Shown here: positions 40,891 through 49,677 of the stretch, piece by piece
Numbering within the stretch: the first letter of the stretch is position 1
How the letters are laid out: each line of letters begins with the position of its first letter
Notes under the pieces: generated by a model
Told to the model about the DNA's origin: nothing
The model's database searches: none
What the model saw: only the letters and a program-made list of their open reading frames with translations
Position numbers and translations under genes: made by a program
NCBI RefSeq assembly: GCF_028475105.1
Contig: NZ_CP116936.1
Span: 3,657,501-3,721,500 of the forward strand
Direction: 5' to 3'
Origin: Micromonospora sp. LH3U1
GTDB lineage: Bacteria > Actinomycetota > Actinomycetes > Mycobacteriales > Micromonosporaceae
DNA length: 64,000 nucleotides

Positions 40891-42675
40891 CTACTGGTCA
40901 CATCTTGGTGCGGAATGAACTTGGGTGGTCCAGGGGCTGGCGGTGGGGGTCAGCCACAGCTCGGCCTGCCCGACGCCGGTCTTGGCCGTCAGGACGGTGA
41001 CCTCGAGCGCCCGTTCGGCGCCGGGGCCCACGTCGACGCTGGCAGTCGCGACTTGACGGCGGCGTTCGGTGCCGCTGCCAAGCGCTATCTCGGCCCCGTC
41101 GAGCCGGGCCTCGATCACCGCTCCGCCGGCCGGGCTGAAGACCGACACCAGGGTGCGAGCGGTGTACGGATCACCAGCCATGCCGAGGCCGAGGACGGAC
41201 TCGCTGAGTCCGGACTTCGGCGCCGTGGAGCGCAGGGTCACCCGCAGCCGGAGCTCGCGGCGGCCGTCCGGCCGGCATTCGCCGACCGTCAGGTTCGCCG
41301 TCGGCCGCAGGTAGTAGCCGAGCTTCGCGCCGCTGCCGTCGTTGAGGAACACGCCGACCGTCGGCACGGTGTCCTGTTCCGGGAGCGTCCCGGCCATCCG
41401 GCTGTCGCCGAATGTCCGCTGTTCTTCCGGTCGAGCACTCCAGAACAATATCCGGCGTTCCGTGATAGCACGGTCGAATGCGGACAACAACACCCGTGGG
41501 TTGACATTCTTCGTGAAGAAGGCATCGAACACCGCGGCGGCGGATGCCGTGAAGAAGGCGTCCTGCTCCTTCAGGCCCAGCCGCTGGTAGGTCTCGTTGA
41601 GCAGGGTCTGCACGACCTTTTCGCTGGCCAGCGGGACACCACCGGGCACTATCACCGGACCGGTCGCCTTGAGCAGGTAGGACAGCACCACCGGGTCGAC
41701 GGCGAGCACGCCGTCGACCGTGATGCCCATCTTGCGGCGGAACATCTCGCGGTACAGCGCGGCGGCGGTCGGGAAGTGCGGGGACAGATTGACGTCGGCG
41801 GGATAGATGCCGGGCAGGTCCGTCCAGAGCGCCCGGGTCTCGGCGGGCACCTTCAGCGCCGGGGTGAAGCGGCCGAGCGAGGCACTGCTGCCCTGCTTGC
41901 CCATCTTCACCTTGCCGTCCTCAGCCTCGATCATCGCGTACGCGCCGAGCATGCCGCCGGTGGCGCGCAACTCGGCGAGGTTCTGCGAGACCAGCAGGTA
42001 CCGTCGTGGGCCGTTCGCGCCGAGCAGTGGCGGCAGCAGACGGGATCCCTGGTCGGCGGCCGAGGTGAGGCTGGCCAGTCGGTCGATCTCGCCGCGCAGA
42101 TCGGTCAGCGCCTGCCGGATCTGGCTGACCAGGCTGTCGGCCGACACCGCCGCCAGGTCCCGACGCGTACGCTGCACCGACTCGTCCGCCCGGGTCAGCT
42201 CGGCGGAGACCGCGGTGAGCCGGGCCAGATCCACCCGGCCGCCGGTCGGCACCAGGCTGGTCAAATCTGTCCGGAGCAGGGTCGGGAACGCCTGCCGGGC
42301 CAACTGGTCGATAGCGACGGCGATCTGTCGGACGGCGTCGAGGTCGTCACCCGCGATCGGGGTACGCCGACCAAGCTGCCAGCTCGGGTCGGTGGTCGCG
42401 GCCCGAGCCGCGCTGGACTGCTCCTGAAGGGCGGCGAGCGTCCGTAGGGCACGGTCGGTGTCCCCACCGACCACCTGGGCGCTCAACTCCCGGGCCAGGC
42501 CAGCCGCGTTGAGCAGGTGCGCGCGCGCCTGCCAGCCGCGGAAGCCGATCCACCCGCCGGTCGCCAGCAGCAACGAGCCGACCACCAGAGCACCGAGCAG
42601 CGCCCGTCGCAGTCGGGCACGCCGACGGCGCCGGGACCGGCTTCGCCGCCGGGTCGGTCGTTCGCTTTCCGTCAC
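40891..42675 (-). CDS. DUF4012 membrane protein
   Basis: The protein has 594 residues: an Arg-rich cytoplasmic start (RRRSRSRRRRRARLRR), one membrane helix (LLGALVVGSLLLATGGWIGF) and a large extracellular DUF4012 domain (RRYLLVSQNLAELRATGGML, DGVLAVDPVVLSYLLKATGP). DUF4012 proteins occur in actinobacterial polysaccharide clusters; their activity is not established, although a LytR-CpsA-Psr-like ligase role has been suggested by context. The GTG start has GGGAG upstream. Confidence 0.88.
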   Translation of the reverse strand: MTESERPTRRRSRSRRRRRARLRRALLGALVVGSLLLATGGWIGFRGWQARAHLLNAAGLARELSAQVVGGDTDRALRTLAALQEQSSAARAATTDPSWQLGRRTPIAGDDLDAVRQIAVAIDQLARQAFPTLLRTDLTSLVPTGGRVDLARLTAVSAELTRADESVQRTRRDLAAVSADSLVSQIRQALTDLRGEIDRLASLTSAADQGSRLLPPLLGANGPRRYLLVSQNLAELRATGGMLGAYAMIEAEDGKVKMGKQGSSASLGRFTPALKVPAETRALWTDLPGIYPADVNLSPHFPTAAALYREMFRRKMGITVDGVLAVDPVVLSYLLKATGPVIVPGGVPLASEKVVQTLLNETYQRLGLKEQDAFFTASAAAVFDAFFTKNVNPRVLLSAFDRAITERRILFWSARPEEQRTFGDSRMAGTLPEQDTVPTVGVFLNDGSGAKLGYYLRPTANLTVGECRPDGRRELRLRVTLRSTAPKSGLSESVLGLGMAGDPYTARTLVSVFSPAGGAVIEARLDGAEIALGSGTERRRQVATASVDVGPGAERALEVTVLTAKTGVGQAELWLTPTASPWTTQVHSAPRCDQ

Positions 42676-42712
42676 ACCACACTCCCGTTCGCGGAATCGG
42701 ACAGAAGGTCGA

Positions 42713-42743
42713 TTCCCTGACGTTCTTAGCACGCGTCAGGGAA
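42713..42743 (-). promoter_or_regulatory. 10-bp perfect inverted repeat before the DUF4012 gene
   Basis: TTCCCTGACG (42713-42722) pairs with CGTCAGGGAA (42734-42743) across 11 bases. It lies in a relatively A+T-rich gap after the glycosyltransferase stop and 38 bases before DUF4012. It may be an operator or a terminator lacking a T-run. Confidence 0.45.
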
Positions 42744-42772
42744 TTTCGTACCGTTATTGCATTTTTCGTCCC

Positions 42773-44020
42773 TTAAGCGAGGTTGCTTCGCGATTCCACG
42801 ACGGGCTCCGCGACTCGCCCTGCGGCCTCGTGCAGCAGCCGCTCGATCCGGTCCACCCCGGCGGGCAGTGACATCTCCCGCAGGTACGCGGCCCGCCCCC
42901 GGCGACCCATTTCGGTACGTGCCGGCGCGGGGATGGTGGCGGCCAGCCAGAACCGGTCGGCCAGCGCCGCCCAGTCCTCCGGCGGGCAGGACAGCCCGGC
43001 CCGGGCCCGCTCGACCAGCTCGGCGGTGTCCCCGCCGGCCGACGCGACCACCGGTGCGGCACAGGAGAGCGCGGCCTGGAGCTTGCCGGGCACCATGCCG
43101 CGCAGCTCCGGAAGATCACGCAACATGACCAGTTGGTAGTCGGCGGCGGCGTACAGCTCGGGCATGTCGACCGGAGACCGTCGCTCCACGAAGCGGACGT
43201 TGTCCGCACCCAACTCGGCGGCGAGCCCCCGCACCCGCCGCTCGGCCGCGCCCGAGCCGACCAGGACCAGATCCATCGTCCGGTCCAGCGCCGCGGCCGC
43301 CCGGACCGCGGTCTCCAGGCCCTGCTGCGCGCCGATGGTCCCGGCGTGCATCACCACGCACCGACCGTCCCGACGGACCAACTGTCGGGCCGCCGCGCCG
43401 GGCGTCGCCGGGTGGAAGATCCGCTCGTCGGTCCAGTTCAGCACCAACCGGACCCGGGCCGGGTCGGCACCGGCCGCGACCACCAGGTCCCGCATCGACG
43501 GCGCAGCGACCGCTATCCGCGCCGCGGCCCGGTAGACCCGGGTCATCGCGCTGCCCATCCGCGCCGCCCAGCGGCCCTCGCCCGCCTCGTCCACGGCGTC
43601 CCGGGCCCAGACATCCTGCACGTGCAGCACCGTCGGCACCTGCCCGAGCAGCCGGAGCACCCCGGCAGCGGCGAACGTCGTAGCCGGCAGTTGAAAGACG
43701 TAGAGCGCGTCCACGCCGCCGAGGAACCGGCGTGCGGCCAGCGTCGCACTGCCAGCGAAGGAGAGATAACTGGCCATCCGGGCTCCGGTGGACGCGGCAC
43801 CCCCGGGGTACCGGGGCACCCGTCGGACGGACAGCCGTTCGCTGTGCGTCTCGTGGTGCCACCGCTGCCGCCAACCGGGATAGACGTGCCCGCCGGGGTA
43901 GTCCGGAAAACCGGTGAGCACCCGAACCTCGTGCCCACGCGCGGCCAACTCCTCGGCGAGGCTTCCGGGGATGAACGCCGGCTCGGGCGGAAAGTGGTAC
44001 GACAGGATGCCGATCCTCAC
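42773..44020 (-). CDS. GT4-family glycosyltransferase (WbuB-like)
   Basis: The protein has 415 residues. It begins VRIGILSYHFPPEPAFIPGS, then AEELAARGHEVRVLTGFPDY; the C-terminal GT-B donor domain has CVVMHAGTIGAQQGLETAVR and ALSCAAPVVASAGGDTAELV. It probably transfers a sugar, possibly an N-acetylamino sugar as in WbuB relatives, to an exopolysaccharide intermediate. The GTG at 44020 was chosen because the conserved N-terminus starts there. Confidence 0.9.
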   Translation of the reverse strand: MRIGILSYHFPPEPAFIPGSLAEELAARGHEVRVLTGFPDYPGGHVYPGWRQRWHHETHSERLSVRRVPRYPGGAASTGARMASYLSFAGSATLAARRFLGGVDALYVFQLPATTFAAAGVLRLLGQVPTVLHVQDVWARDAVDEAGEGRWAARMGSAMTRVYRAAARIAVAAPSMRDLVVAAGADPARVRLVLNWTDERIFHPATPGAAARQLVRRDGRCVVMHAGTIGAQQGLETAVRAAAALDRTMDLVLVGSGAAERRVRGLAAELGADNVRFVERRSPVDMPELYAAADYQLVMLRDLPELRGMVPGKLQAALSCAAPVVASAGGDTAELVERARAGLSCPPEDWAALADRFWLAATIPAPARTEMGRRGRAAYLREMSLPAGVDRIERLLHEAAGRVAEPVVESRSNLA

Positions 44021-44188
44021 CGGTGCGCCCCCGTCCAGCACGGATCGACGGCGGCCGGCGCGGCACCACGACCGACGGGTGTCCGGCCCGCGTACGATGC
44101 CGACAACCCCTCCCTGCGCGGCCACCGGCGTCGACGCACCGCCCTCGCGGTGCGGGCACCCGTGTCCGCACCGATGAGAGGGGCACCG

Positions 44189-44743
44189 ATGGCTGATCGC
44201 GTGTTGTTCGTCTGCCACGCCAACCTGTGCCGGTCGCCGATGGCCGAATACCTGGCCCGCCAACTGCTGGCCGACCGGCCGGTCACCGTGGCCAGCGCCG
44301 GCACCGACGCGATCGACGGGTTGGCCATGCATCCGTACGCCATGGAGGTTGTGGTCGAGAGCGGCGCGGACCCGGCGGCGTTCCAGACCCGGGGGTTGCG
44401 CCCCGAGTACCTGATCGACGCGACGCTCGTGCTGACCGCGACCCGGCGCCAGCGCTCGGTCTGCACCGCGCTGGCACCGGGAGCGCTGCACCGGACGTTC
44501 ACGCTGCGCCAGTTCGGCCGGCTGGCCGCGGCGGCCGAGCCGCCCGCCGAGTCGGTCGACGACCCGTTGCGGGCGGCGATCGCCGCCGCCGCCCAGGCGC
44601 GGGGACGGCTGCAACCAGCCGCACCGGACGCGGACGACCTTCGGGACCCGATCGGCGGCACCGCCGCCGACTTCCGACGCTGCGCCGAGGAGATCGAACG
44701 GTCGCTGCGACCCCTCGCCGCGCTCATCGGGGCAGCCGGGTGA
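44189..44743 (+). CDS. Low-molecular-weight protein tyrosine phosphatase
   Basis: The protein has 184 residues. The catalytic loop VLFVCHANLCRSPMAEYLAR has C-x5-R-S; the general acid Asp is in DDLRDPIGG. An Ala-rich insertion lies before it. Partner phosphatases of BY-kinases reverse the Tyr phosphorylation that controls polysaccharide export. The ATG at 44189 has AGAGGGG six bases upstream. Its 3' end overlaps the convergent BY-kinase gene by 20 bases. Confidence 0.92.
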   Translation: MADRVLFVCHANLCRSPMAEYLARQLLADRPVTVASAGTDAIDGLAMHPYAMEVVVESGADPAAFQTRGLRPEYLIDATLVLTATRRQRSVCTALAPGALHRTFTLRQFGRLAAAAEPPAESVDDPLRAAIAAAAQARGRLQPAAPDADDLRDPIGGTAADFRRCAEEIERSLRPLAALIGAAG

Positions 44744-46187
44744 GTTCCTGGGTGTGGTCGGCGACGCCGTTGACCCCCTCGGTGGTCGCGCTGTGCCGAC
44801 CGGACGCGGCCCGGTCGGCCGGCACCGACGCCGCGGACGTCGAGGTGACCACCCGGTAGGCCTCGTACTGGTACGCCTCGGCCTTGGCCACCTTGGCCAT
44901 GTTCAGCACGCAGCCGAGCAGTCGGACCGAGACCGAGTGCAGTGAGCGTGCCGCCGCGGCCACCTGTGTCCGCGAGGTGCGGCCCTGTTGGGTCACCAGC
45001 AGCGCGCCGTCGGCCTGCACGGCCACGACCACGCCGTCGGTCACCGCGAGCAGCGGCGCGGTGTCGATGATCACGATGTCCGCCGACTCCCGCAACGCCA
45101 GCAGCAGGTCCGACATCGCCTTGGAACCGAGCAGCTCGCTCGGGTTCGGCGGGGCGGAACCGCTGGGCAGCACCAGCAGCGACTTGTCTCCCCAACGCTG
45201 CACGACGTCGCCGACCTTCACGTCGCCGACCAGCACGTCGGTGAGGCCGACACCCGCGTCCAGGCCCAGGTAGTCGTCGACCTTCGGGCGGCGCAGGTCC
45301 GCGTCGACCAGCAGCACCCGCCAACCCGCCTCGGCCAGCGCGATGGCCAGGTTGCAGGAGAGCGTGGTCTTGCCCTCGCCCTGCAGGGCGCTGGTCACGG
45401 CGATGACCCGGGCCGGCTCGTGGACATCCACGAAGCGCAGGTTGGTCCGCAGCTTGCGCACCGCCTCGGCGCGTGCCGAGGTCGCGGCGTCACCCACGAT
45501 CAGCGGCGAGGTGCGGGCGTCGGCCTCGAACGGAATCTCACCGAGCAGTGGGCTGCCGGTGACACGTTGCAGACCGGCCGCGTCGCGCAGCCGAACGTCG
45601 GCGACCCCGCGCAGGATCGCCAGACCAACGCCGAGAAGCAGGCCAACGAGGCCACCCAGGGTGAGGTTGCGGACGGGCTGCGGCGAGACGGGGCTGGCGC
45701 TCACCCGTGGGCCACTCACCACTTCGATCTTGATCGGCGCCTTACCCTCGGGCGTCGTCTCGACCTTCTGCACGAGCTCGACGAATTTCAGGGCGAGGGT
45801 CTCCGTCACCCGCATCGCGCGGGTCTGGTCGGTGTCGGTGACGGACGCCCGCAGCAGAACGGTTCCGGTCTCGGTGGAGGTGCTGACCCGGCGCTGCACC
45901 TCGTCCGCGGTGAGGCCCACCGGGTTCTCGGCCACCACGCTCTGCGCAAGCCGGTCGCTGCTGAGTAGGTCGGCGTACGACTTGACGCGCTGCTGCAGGA
46001 AGAGCCCACCCTGGTAGGCGTCGCTGACGCCCGAGTTGGGAGTCGTAACGAAGAAGGTCACCGAGGCGACGTACCGGGGTTGGGCCCGTACGGTCAGGAA
46101 CGCCGAGACGCCGAGAGCCACCATGACCGTGACCAGCGCGACCCACCAGTGCCGACGCACGTGGCGCAATTGGCGGAGCAGGTCCAT
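44724..46187 (-). CDS. Wzz/BY-kinase polysaccharide co-polymerase
   Basis: The protein has 487 residues. A Wzz domain with two membrane helices (WWVALVTVMVALGVSAFLTV; LTLGGLVGLLLGVGLAIL) is fused to a bacterial tyrosine kinase: Walker A SALQGEGKTTLSCN, A' VLLVDADLRRPKVDD, and B DIVIIDTAPLL. The C-terminus has the Tyr-rich segment AYQYEAYRVV where autophosphorylation would occur, though the Tyr cluster is short. It controls chain length and export of a surface polysaccharide with the neighbouring glycosyltransferase and phosphatase. Confidence 0.93.
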   Translation of the reverse strand: MDLLRQLRHVRRHWWVALVTVMVALGVSAFLTVRAQPRYVASVTFFVTTPNSGVSDAYQGGLFLQQRVKSYADLLSSDRLAQSVVAENPVGLTADEVQRRVSTSTETGTVLLRASVTDTDQTRAMRVTETLALKFVELVQKVETTPEGKAPIKIEVVSGPRVSASPVSPQPVRNLTLGGLVGLLLGVGLAILRGVADVRLRDAAGLQRVTGSPLLGEIPFEADARTSPLIVGDAATSARAEAVRKLRTNLRFVDVHEPARVIAVTSALQGEGKTTLSCNLAIALAEAGWRVLLVDADLRRPKVDDYLGLDAGVGLTDVLVGDVKVGDVVQRWGDKSLLVLPSGSAPPNPSELLGSKAMSDLLLALRESADIVIIDTAPLLAVTDGVVVAVQADGALLVTQQGRTSRTQVAAAARSLHSVSVRLLGCVLNMAKVAKAEAYQYEAYRVVTSTSAASVPADRAASGRHSATTEGVNGVADHTQELTRLPR

Positions 46188-46526
46188 CAGGAGCGCCTCC
46201 GTGCCGGTCCGGTTACGCCAAAGAACTTCACGAAAACCCCCAAGGTCGTCTCTAAACTCGTGAAACCATTAAAGCGGCTCATACGGCTTATGTCCGGAGT
46301 TATGCAATTTCCCGTGGTGACATGTGCGTCCGCATGACCAACCCGACAAACGTGCATTCGGCAGCGGCGACATCGGGGAAAAAAGTCAAAGGCCGATCAG
46401 GCGGCGTCCGATCGGCCCAGCGGTCGTCGCCGAACGCGAAGCCGGATAGGGTCGGCAGCGGTGTGCCGGGAAGTCTGGTCGGCGAGTGGATTCCTGCCGT
46501 CCTGATTCCCGAGGTGAGCCCCGCAG
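46188..46526. other. Divergent promoter region of BY-kinase and nhaA
   Basis: This 339-base stretch is unusually A+T-rich for the window (46220-46390) and must hold both promoters. TTGCAT and GTATGA, spaced by 17 bases, are a possible BY-kinase promoter (minus strand, about 46275-46305). A hairpin with a T-run on the minus strand lies at 46391-46417. Confidence 0.5.
46391..46417 (-). terminator. Intrinsic terminator pointing into the BY-kinase leader
   Basis: GGCCGATC (46391-46398) pairs with GATCGGCC (46410-46417). On the minus strand it is followed by TTTGACTTTTTTCCCC. No minus-strand gene ends here, so it may stop antisense transcription from nhaA or act as a leader attenuator. Confidence 0.55.
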
Positions 46527-47888
46527 ATGACCTCCCGCACCCCACCACCCGAGCAGCGCCCGCCGAGGATCCGGCTGTTCTCCCGGTCCTCCTGGCCGGA
46601 GGCCCGGCACCTGGCCGACGTGCTGCGTACCGAGACAGTCGGCGGCGCGCTGCTGCTGCTCGGAGCCGTGCTCGCGCTGATCTGGGCCAACTCCCCCTGG
46701 TCCGACTCGTACACCCGGCTCAGCGGCTGGGTGCCCTGGCCCGGCGGCGCACCCTGGCACCTCGACCTGGACGTGGCCACGTGGGCTGCGGACGGCCTGC
46801 TGGCCATCTTCTTCTTCGTGGTGGGCCTGGAGCTCAAGCGGGAGTTCGTCGCCGGTGAACTACGCGACCCGCGTCGGGCCGCCCTGCCCGTGGTCGCCGC
46901 GCTCGGCGGGATGCTGCTGCCGGCGCTGATCTACGTGGCGGTCGTCCTGAGCGCGGGCGGGGAGGGTCTGCGCGGCTGGGCCATTCCGACCGCCACCGAC
47001 ATCGCCTTCGCGCTGGCCGTGCTCGCGGTGGTCAGCTCGCACCTGCCGCAGGGCCTACGCGCCTTCCTGCTCACCCTCGCGGTGGTCGACGACCTGTTCG
47101 CGATCACCATCATCGCGGTCTTCTACACCACCGACTTCCATCCCGTTCCGCTGCTCGCGGCGCTGGCGCCGATCGGCCTGTTCGCGTCGCTGGTGCAGCG
47201 CGGGCGCAGCTGGTGGTGGGCGCTGGTCCCACTCGCGATCGCCGCCTGGGCACTGGTGCACGCCTCGGGTGTGCACGCCACGGTGGCCGGTGTCCTGCTC
47301 GGCTTCACGGTCCCGGTGCTGGCCCGCCGCCGGACGGCGGGTGGCCAGCCGACCGCGAGCGGTACGGGGGCGGACGAGGGCGGGCTCGCCGCGCACCTGG
47401 AGCACCGCTGGCGGCCGGTGTCGGCCGGCTTCGCGGTGCCGATCTTCGCCCTGTTCGCCGCCGGGGTCACCCTGCGGGGCACCGACCTGGGCACCCTGCT
47501 GACCGAACCAGTGGTGATCGCCATCGTCGCCGGCCTGGTGCTCGGCAAGAGCATCGGCATCTTTGGCTCGACGTACCTGCTGGCCCGGTTCACCCGCGCC
47601 GAACTGGACGAGGACATCACCTGGTCGGACCTGCTCGGGGTCGCCCTGCTGGCCGGCGTCGGGTTCACCGTGTCGCTGCTCGTCGGCGACCTGGCCTTCG
47701 GCGCCGGCAGCACGGCCGACGACCGGGTCAAGGCAGCCGTGCTCCTCGGGTCGGTGATCTCCGCCGGGCTCGCCGCCACGGTGCTCGTCCGCCGCAACGC
47801 GGCGTACCGCCGGGTGGCGGAGCGGGAGCGGCTGGACGCCGACGGCGACGGCGTGCCCGACGTCTACCAGCGGCCAGCCGACCGCTGA
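46527..47888 (+). CDS. nhaA: Na+/H+ antiporter NhaA
   Basis: The protein has 453 residues with about 12 membrane helices. Key NhaA features are [13 protein letters not shown] and the ion-binding Asp pair in [11 protein letters not shown], plus [12 protein letters not shown] after helix 2. A charged loop of about 25 residues ([20 protein letters not shown]) interrupts the middle. The C-terminus has [14 protein letters not shown], a calcium-binding-like Asp loop not typical of enterobacterial NhaA. It exchanges Na+ for protons. Confidence 0.93.
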   Translation: MTSRTPPPEQRPPRIRLFSRSSWPEARHLADVLRTETVGGALLLLGAVLALIWANSPWSDSYTRLSGWVPWPGGAPWHLDLDVATWAADGLLAIFFFVVGLELKREFVAGELRDPRRAALPVVAALGGMLLPALIYVAVVLSAGGEGLRGWAIPTATDIAFALAVLAVVSSHLPQGLRAFLLTLAVVDDLFAITIIAVFYTTDFHPVPLLAALAPIGLFASLVQRGRSWWWALVPLAIAAWALVHASGVHATVAGVLLGFTVPVLARRRTAGGQPTASGTGADEGGLAAHLEHRWRPVSAGFAVPIFALFAAGVTLRGTDLGTLLTEPVVIAIVAGLVLGKSIGIFGSTYLLARFTRAELDEDITWSDLLGVALLAGVGFTVSLLVGDLAFGAGSTADDRVKAAVLLGSVISAGLAATVLVRRNAAYRRVAERERLDADGDGVPDVYQRPADR

Positions 47889-47946
47889 GCGGGGGCGTCG
47901 CCACGGTCCTGGTGGTCGCGGCCCACGCCGGGCCGTGGGCTCCCGA

Positions 47947-48144
47947 TCAGCGGCGACGCTCGGCGGGCGGCAGGTCCTCGGTCTCCTCGGCCAGCGCCTC
48001 GACCGTCGGCGCGGTGAGGTCGTCGCCCGGCACCGCCACCGCCTCGACTCGATCCTGCTCGTCAGGCTTGCCTGCGGGCGGCGGCTCGGGAGCGGTGCCG
48101 TCGCCGGCGAAGCCGTACTCGTTCGGTTCGTCGTGCCGCCTCAT
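47947..48144 (-). CDS. Small acidic protein
   Basis: The protein has 65 residues, MRRHDEPNEYGFAGDGTAPE, then an acidic tail; no membrane segment. The ATG has GGGAGGG eight bases upstream and overlaps the stop of the preceding membrane protein gene (ATGA). It is the last of three coupled genes with the DUF1622 protein. Confidence 0.7.
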   Translation of the reverse strand: MRRHDEPNEYGFAGDGTAPEPPPAGKPDEQDRVEAVAVPGDDLTAPTVEALAEETEDLPPAERRR

Positions 48145-48473
48145 GTGGTTACCCTCCCGCTTTCCCCGGTTTCGCCTCTTACCGCCAACGGTAGGTGGTG
48201 ATCGTCCCCGGCGCAGGACGCCGGGGATTGTCGCCCGGACCACGGCGGTGGGCCGCTCAGCGCCGCCCCGAGCAGCTGACGCAGGGCGATGATCGCCACC
48301 GCGCCGGCCAGGCCGCTCCACCCCGGATCGGCGGCGAGCCGGAGCAGGGCGGCCGCGGTCAGCAGGTCCAGCAGCACCCGGACGGCGGTGCGGAGCGCCC
48401 CGGTGCTGAGCGCGATCACCACACCGGCGACCAGCGCCAACGCGGTGACCACCGTGACCAGGGGGCCCATCAC
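48141..48473 (-). CDS. Small membrane protein coupled to DUF1622 gene
   Basis: The protein has 110 residues with three to four hydrophobic helices (LVTVVTALALVAGVVIALST; LAGAVAIIALRQLLGAAL) and a polar tail. The GTG overlaps the DUF1622 stop by four bases. It is not recognised beyond its context. Confidence 0.72.
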   Translation of the reverse strand: MMGPLVTVVTALALVAGVVIALSTGALRTAVRVLLDLLTAAALLRLAADPGWSGLAGAVAIIALRQLLGAALSGPPPWSGRQSPASCAGDDHHLPLAVRGETGESGRVTT

Positions 48474-48832
48474 GTCCGACGCTCCCCCTCGGCCACCTGG
48501 CGCTGCTCCTGGCGGATCTCCCGGCCCAGGAAGTAGTTCAACGCCGTCCGGATCGTCGCGATCGCGGCCAGTTGGCCGATCTGTTCGAACGACGGGGACA
48601 CCGCGGTCCGCAGCACGTCGGCCGCCAACTGGAATTCGAGGCCGAGGGTCAGAAACCGACCCAGCGAGAGCCGGATCGGAGTGAAAATGGCGGCGGTGCG
48701 GTGTCGCAGCCCTTCGACCACGAACCGCACCGCCGCCCAGACGGCCCCGACGAAGATGACCAGTGCGCCGGCCACCTCCACCACGGCAACCAGCACCTGG
48801 TCGCCGTGGCGCAACAGCTCGGCGGGCTCCAC
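48470..48832 (-). CDS. DUF1622 membrane protein
   Basis: The protein has 120 residues: VLVAVVEVAGALVIFVGAVW, then LSLGRFLTLGLEFQLAADVL and IRTALNYFLGREI are the conserved DUF1622 helices. Function is unknown. It heads a three-gene coupled unit. Confidence 0.85.
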   Translation of the reverse strand: MEPAELLRHGDQVLVAVVEVAGALVIFVGAVWAAVRFVVEGLRHRTAAIFTPIRLSLGRFLTLGLEFQLAADVLRTAVSPSFEQIGQLAAIATIRTALNYFLGREIRQEQRQVAEGERRT

Positions 48833-48871
48833 CCCGGGCCGTTACCCGCCCTCGGGGCAGCTAGTCGGCAC

Positions 48872-49459
48872 TCAGGTCAGCTCGTTCACCGCTTCGAGGA
48901 TCAGCCAGAGACCGGAGATGGCGAAGAGGATCGCGGCACCGTACTTGATGGCCTTCTCCGGCAGCCGGCGACCCAGCATCCGGCCCACCAGAATGGCCAG
49001 CGCGTCCGCGGCCACCATGCCGATGGTGGAGCCGAGCCAGGTGCCGAACCAGCCGTACTTGGTGGCGAGTGTGATCGTGGCGAGCATCGTCTTGTCGCCC
49101 AGCTCGGCCAGGAAGAACGCCACCGACACCGCCACGATCGCGGTCTTGCTGGTCTTCTCCGCCTTGCGCTTCTCCTCTTCGGTGAGCTTGTCCCCGCGCA
49201 GCGTCCACGCGCCGAAGCCGAGGAACGCCACGCCGGCCACCAGGGAGATCCACTCGGTCGGCAACACCGCACCGAGGCCCACGCCGATGGCGACCGACGC
49301 CAGGTGCACCACCGCCGTGGCAACCGTGATGCCGATCAGCACCGGGATCGGCTTGAACCTCGTGGCGAAGGTCAGCGCCATCAGCTGGGACTTGTCCCCC
49401 AGCTCGGCGACGAAAATGACGCCGAAGCTGATGACCAGCGCGGCGAAAAATCCCTCCAT
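48872..49459 (-). CDS. TMEM165/GDT1-family (UPF0016) Mn/Ca transporter
   Basis: The protein has 195 residues with six membrane helices in two related halves. Each half carries the E-x-G-D-K-(S/T) motif: FVAELGDKSQLMAL and FLAELGDKTMLATI. A charged loop (KLTEEEKRKAEKTSK) separates them. Family members export Mn2+ or Ca2+. The ATG at 49459 has GGAAGGA upstream, and a yybP-ykoY riboswitch precedes it, which supports manganese as the substrate. Confidence 0.93.
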   Translation of the reverse strand: MEGFFAALVISFGVIFVAELGDKSQLMALTFATRFKPIPVLIGITVATAVVHLASVAIGVGLGAVLPTEWISLVAGVAFLGFGAWTLRGDKLTEEEKRKAEKTSKTAIVAVSVAFFLAELGDKTMLATITLATKYGWFGTWLGSTIGMVAADALAILVGRMLGRRLPEKAIKYGAAILFAISGLWLILEAVNELT

Positions 49460-49489
49460 GACTTCCTTCCCGTTCACGCCGGGAGGAGG

Positions 49490-49622
49490 TACAGGGGCGC
49501 CCTCGACCCGGCTGCAACAGCCTGAGTCGAAGGTCTCGCCCGCCTCGAAAAAACCCGAGGCCGCGTGGCCGGATGCGGAACGCACCAGTATGTCGACCAC
49601 GACATTGGGGGCTACTCCCCTT
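49490..49622 (-). promoter_or_regulatory. yybP-ykoY manganese riboswitch
   Basis: On the minus strand, the leader opens with GGGGAGTAGCC (49620-49610) and later has GGCGAGACCTTCGAC (near 49545), the two conserved cores of yybP-ykoY RNAs, followed by a closing GGGCGCCCC. This RNA senses Mn2+ and switches on exporters; its location before a GDT1-family gene agrees. Confidence 0.85.
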
Positions 49623-49677
49623 CGCGCGACCAGCCTATCCGATCACCGCCCGGCCCGGTCGAGGCGGGTGAACACGC

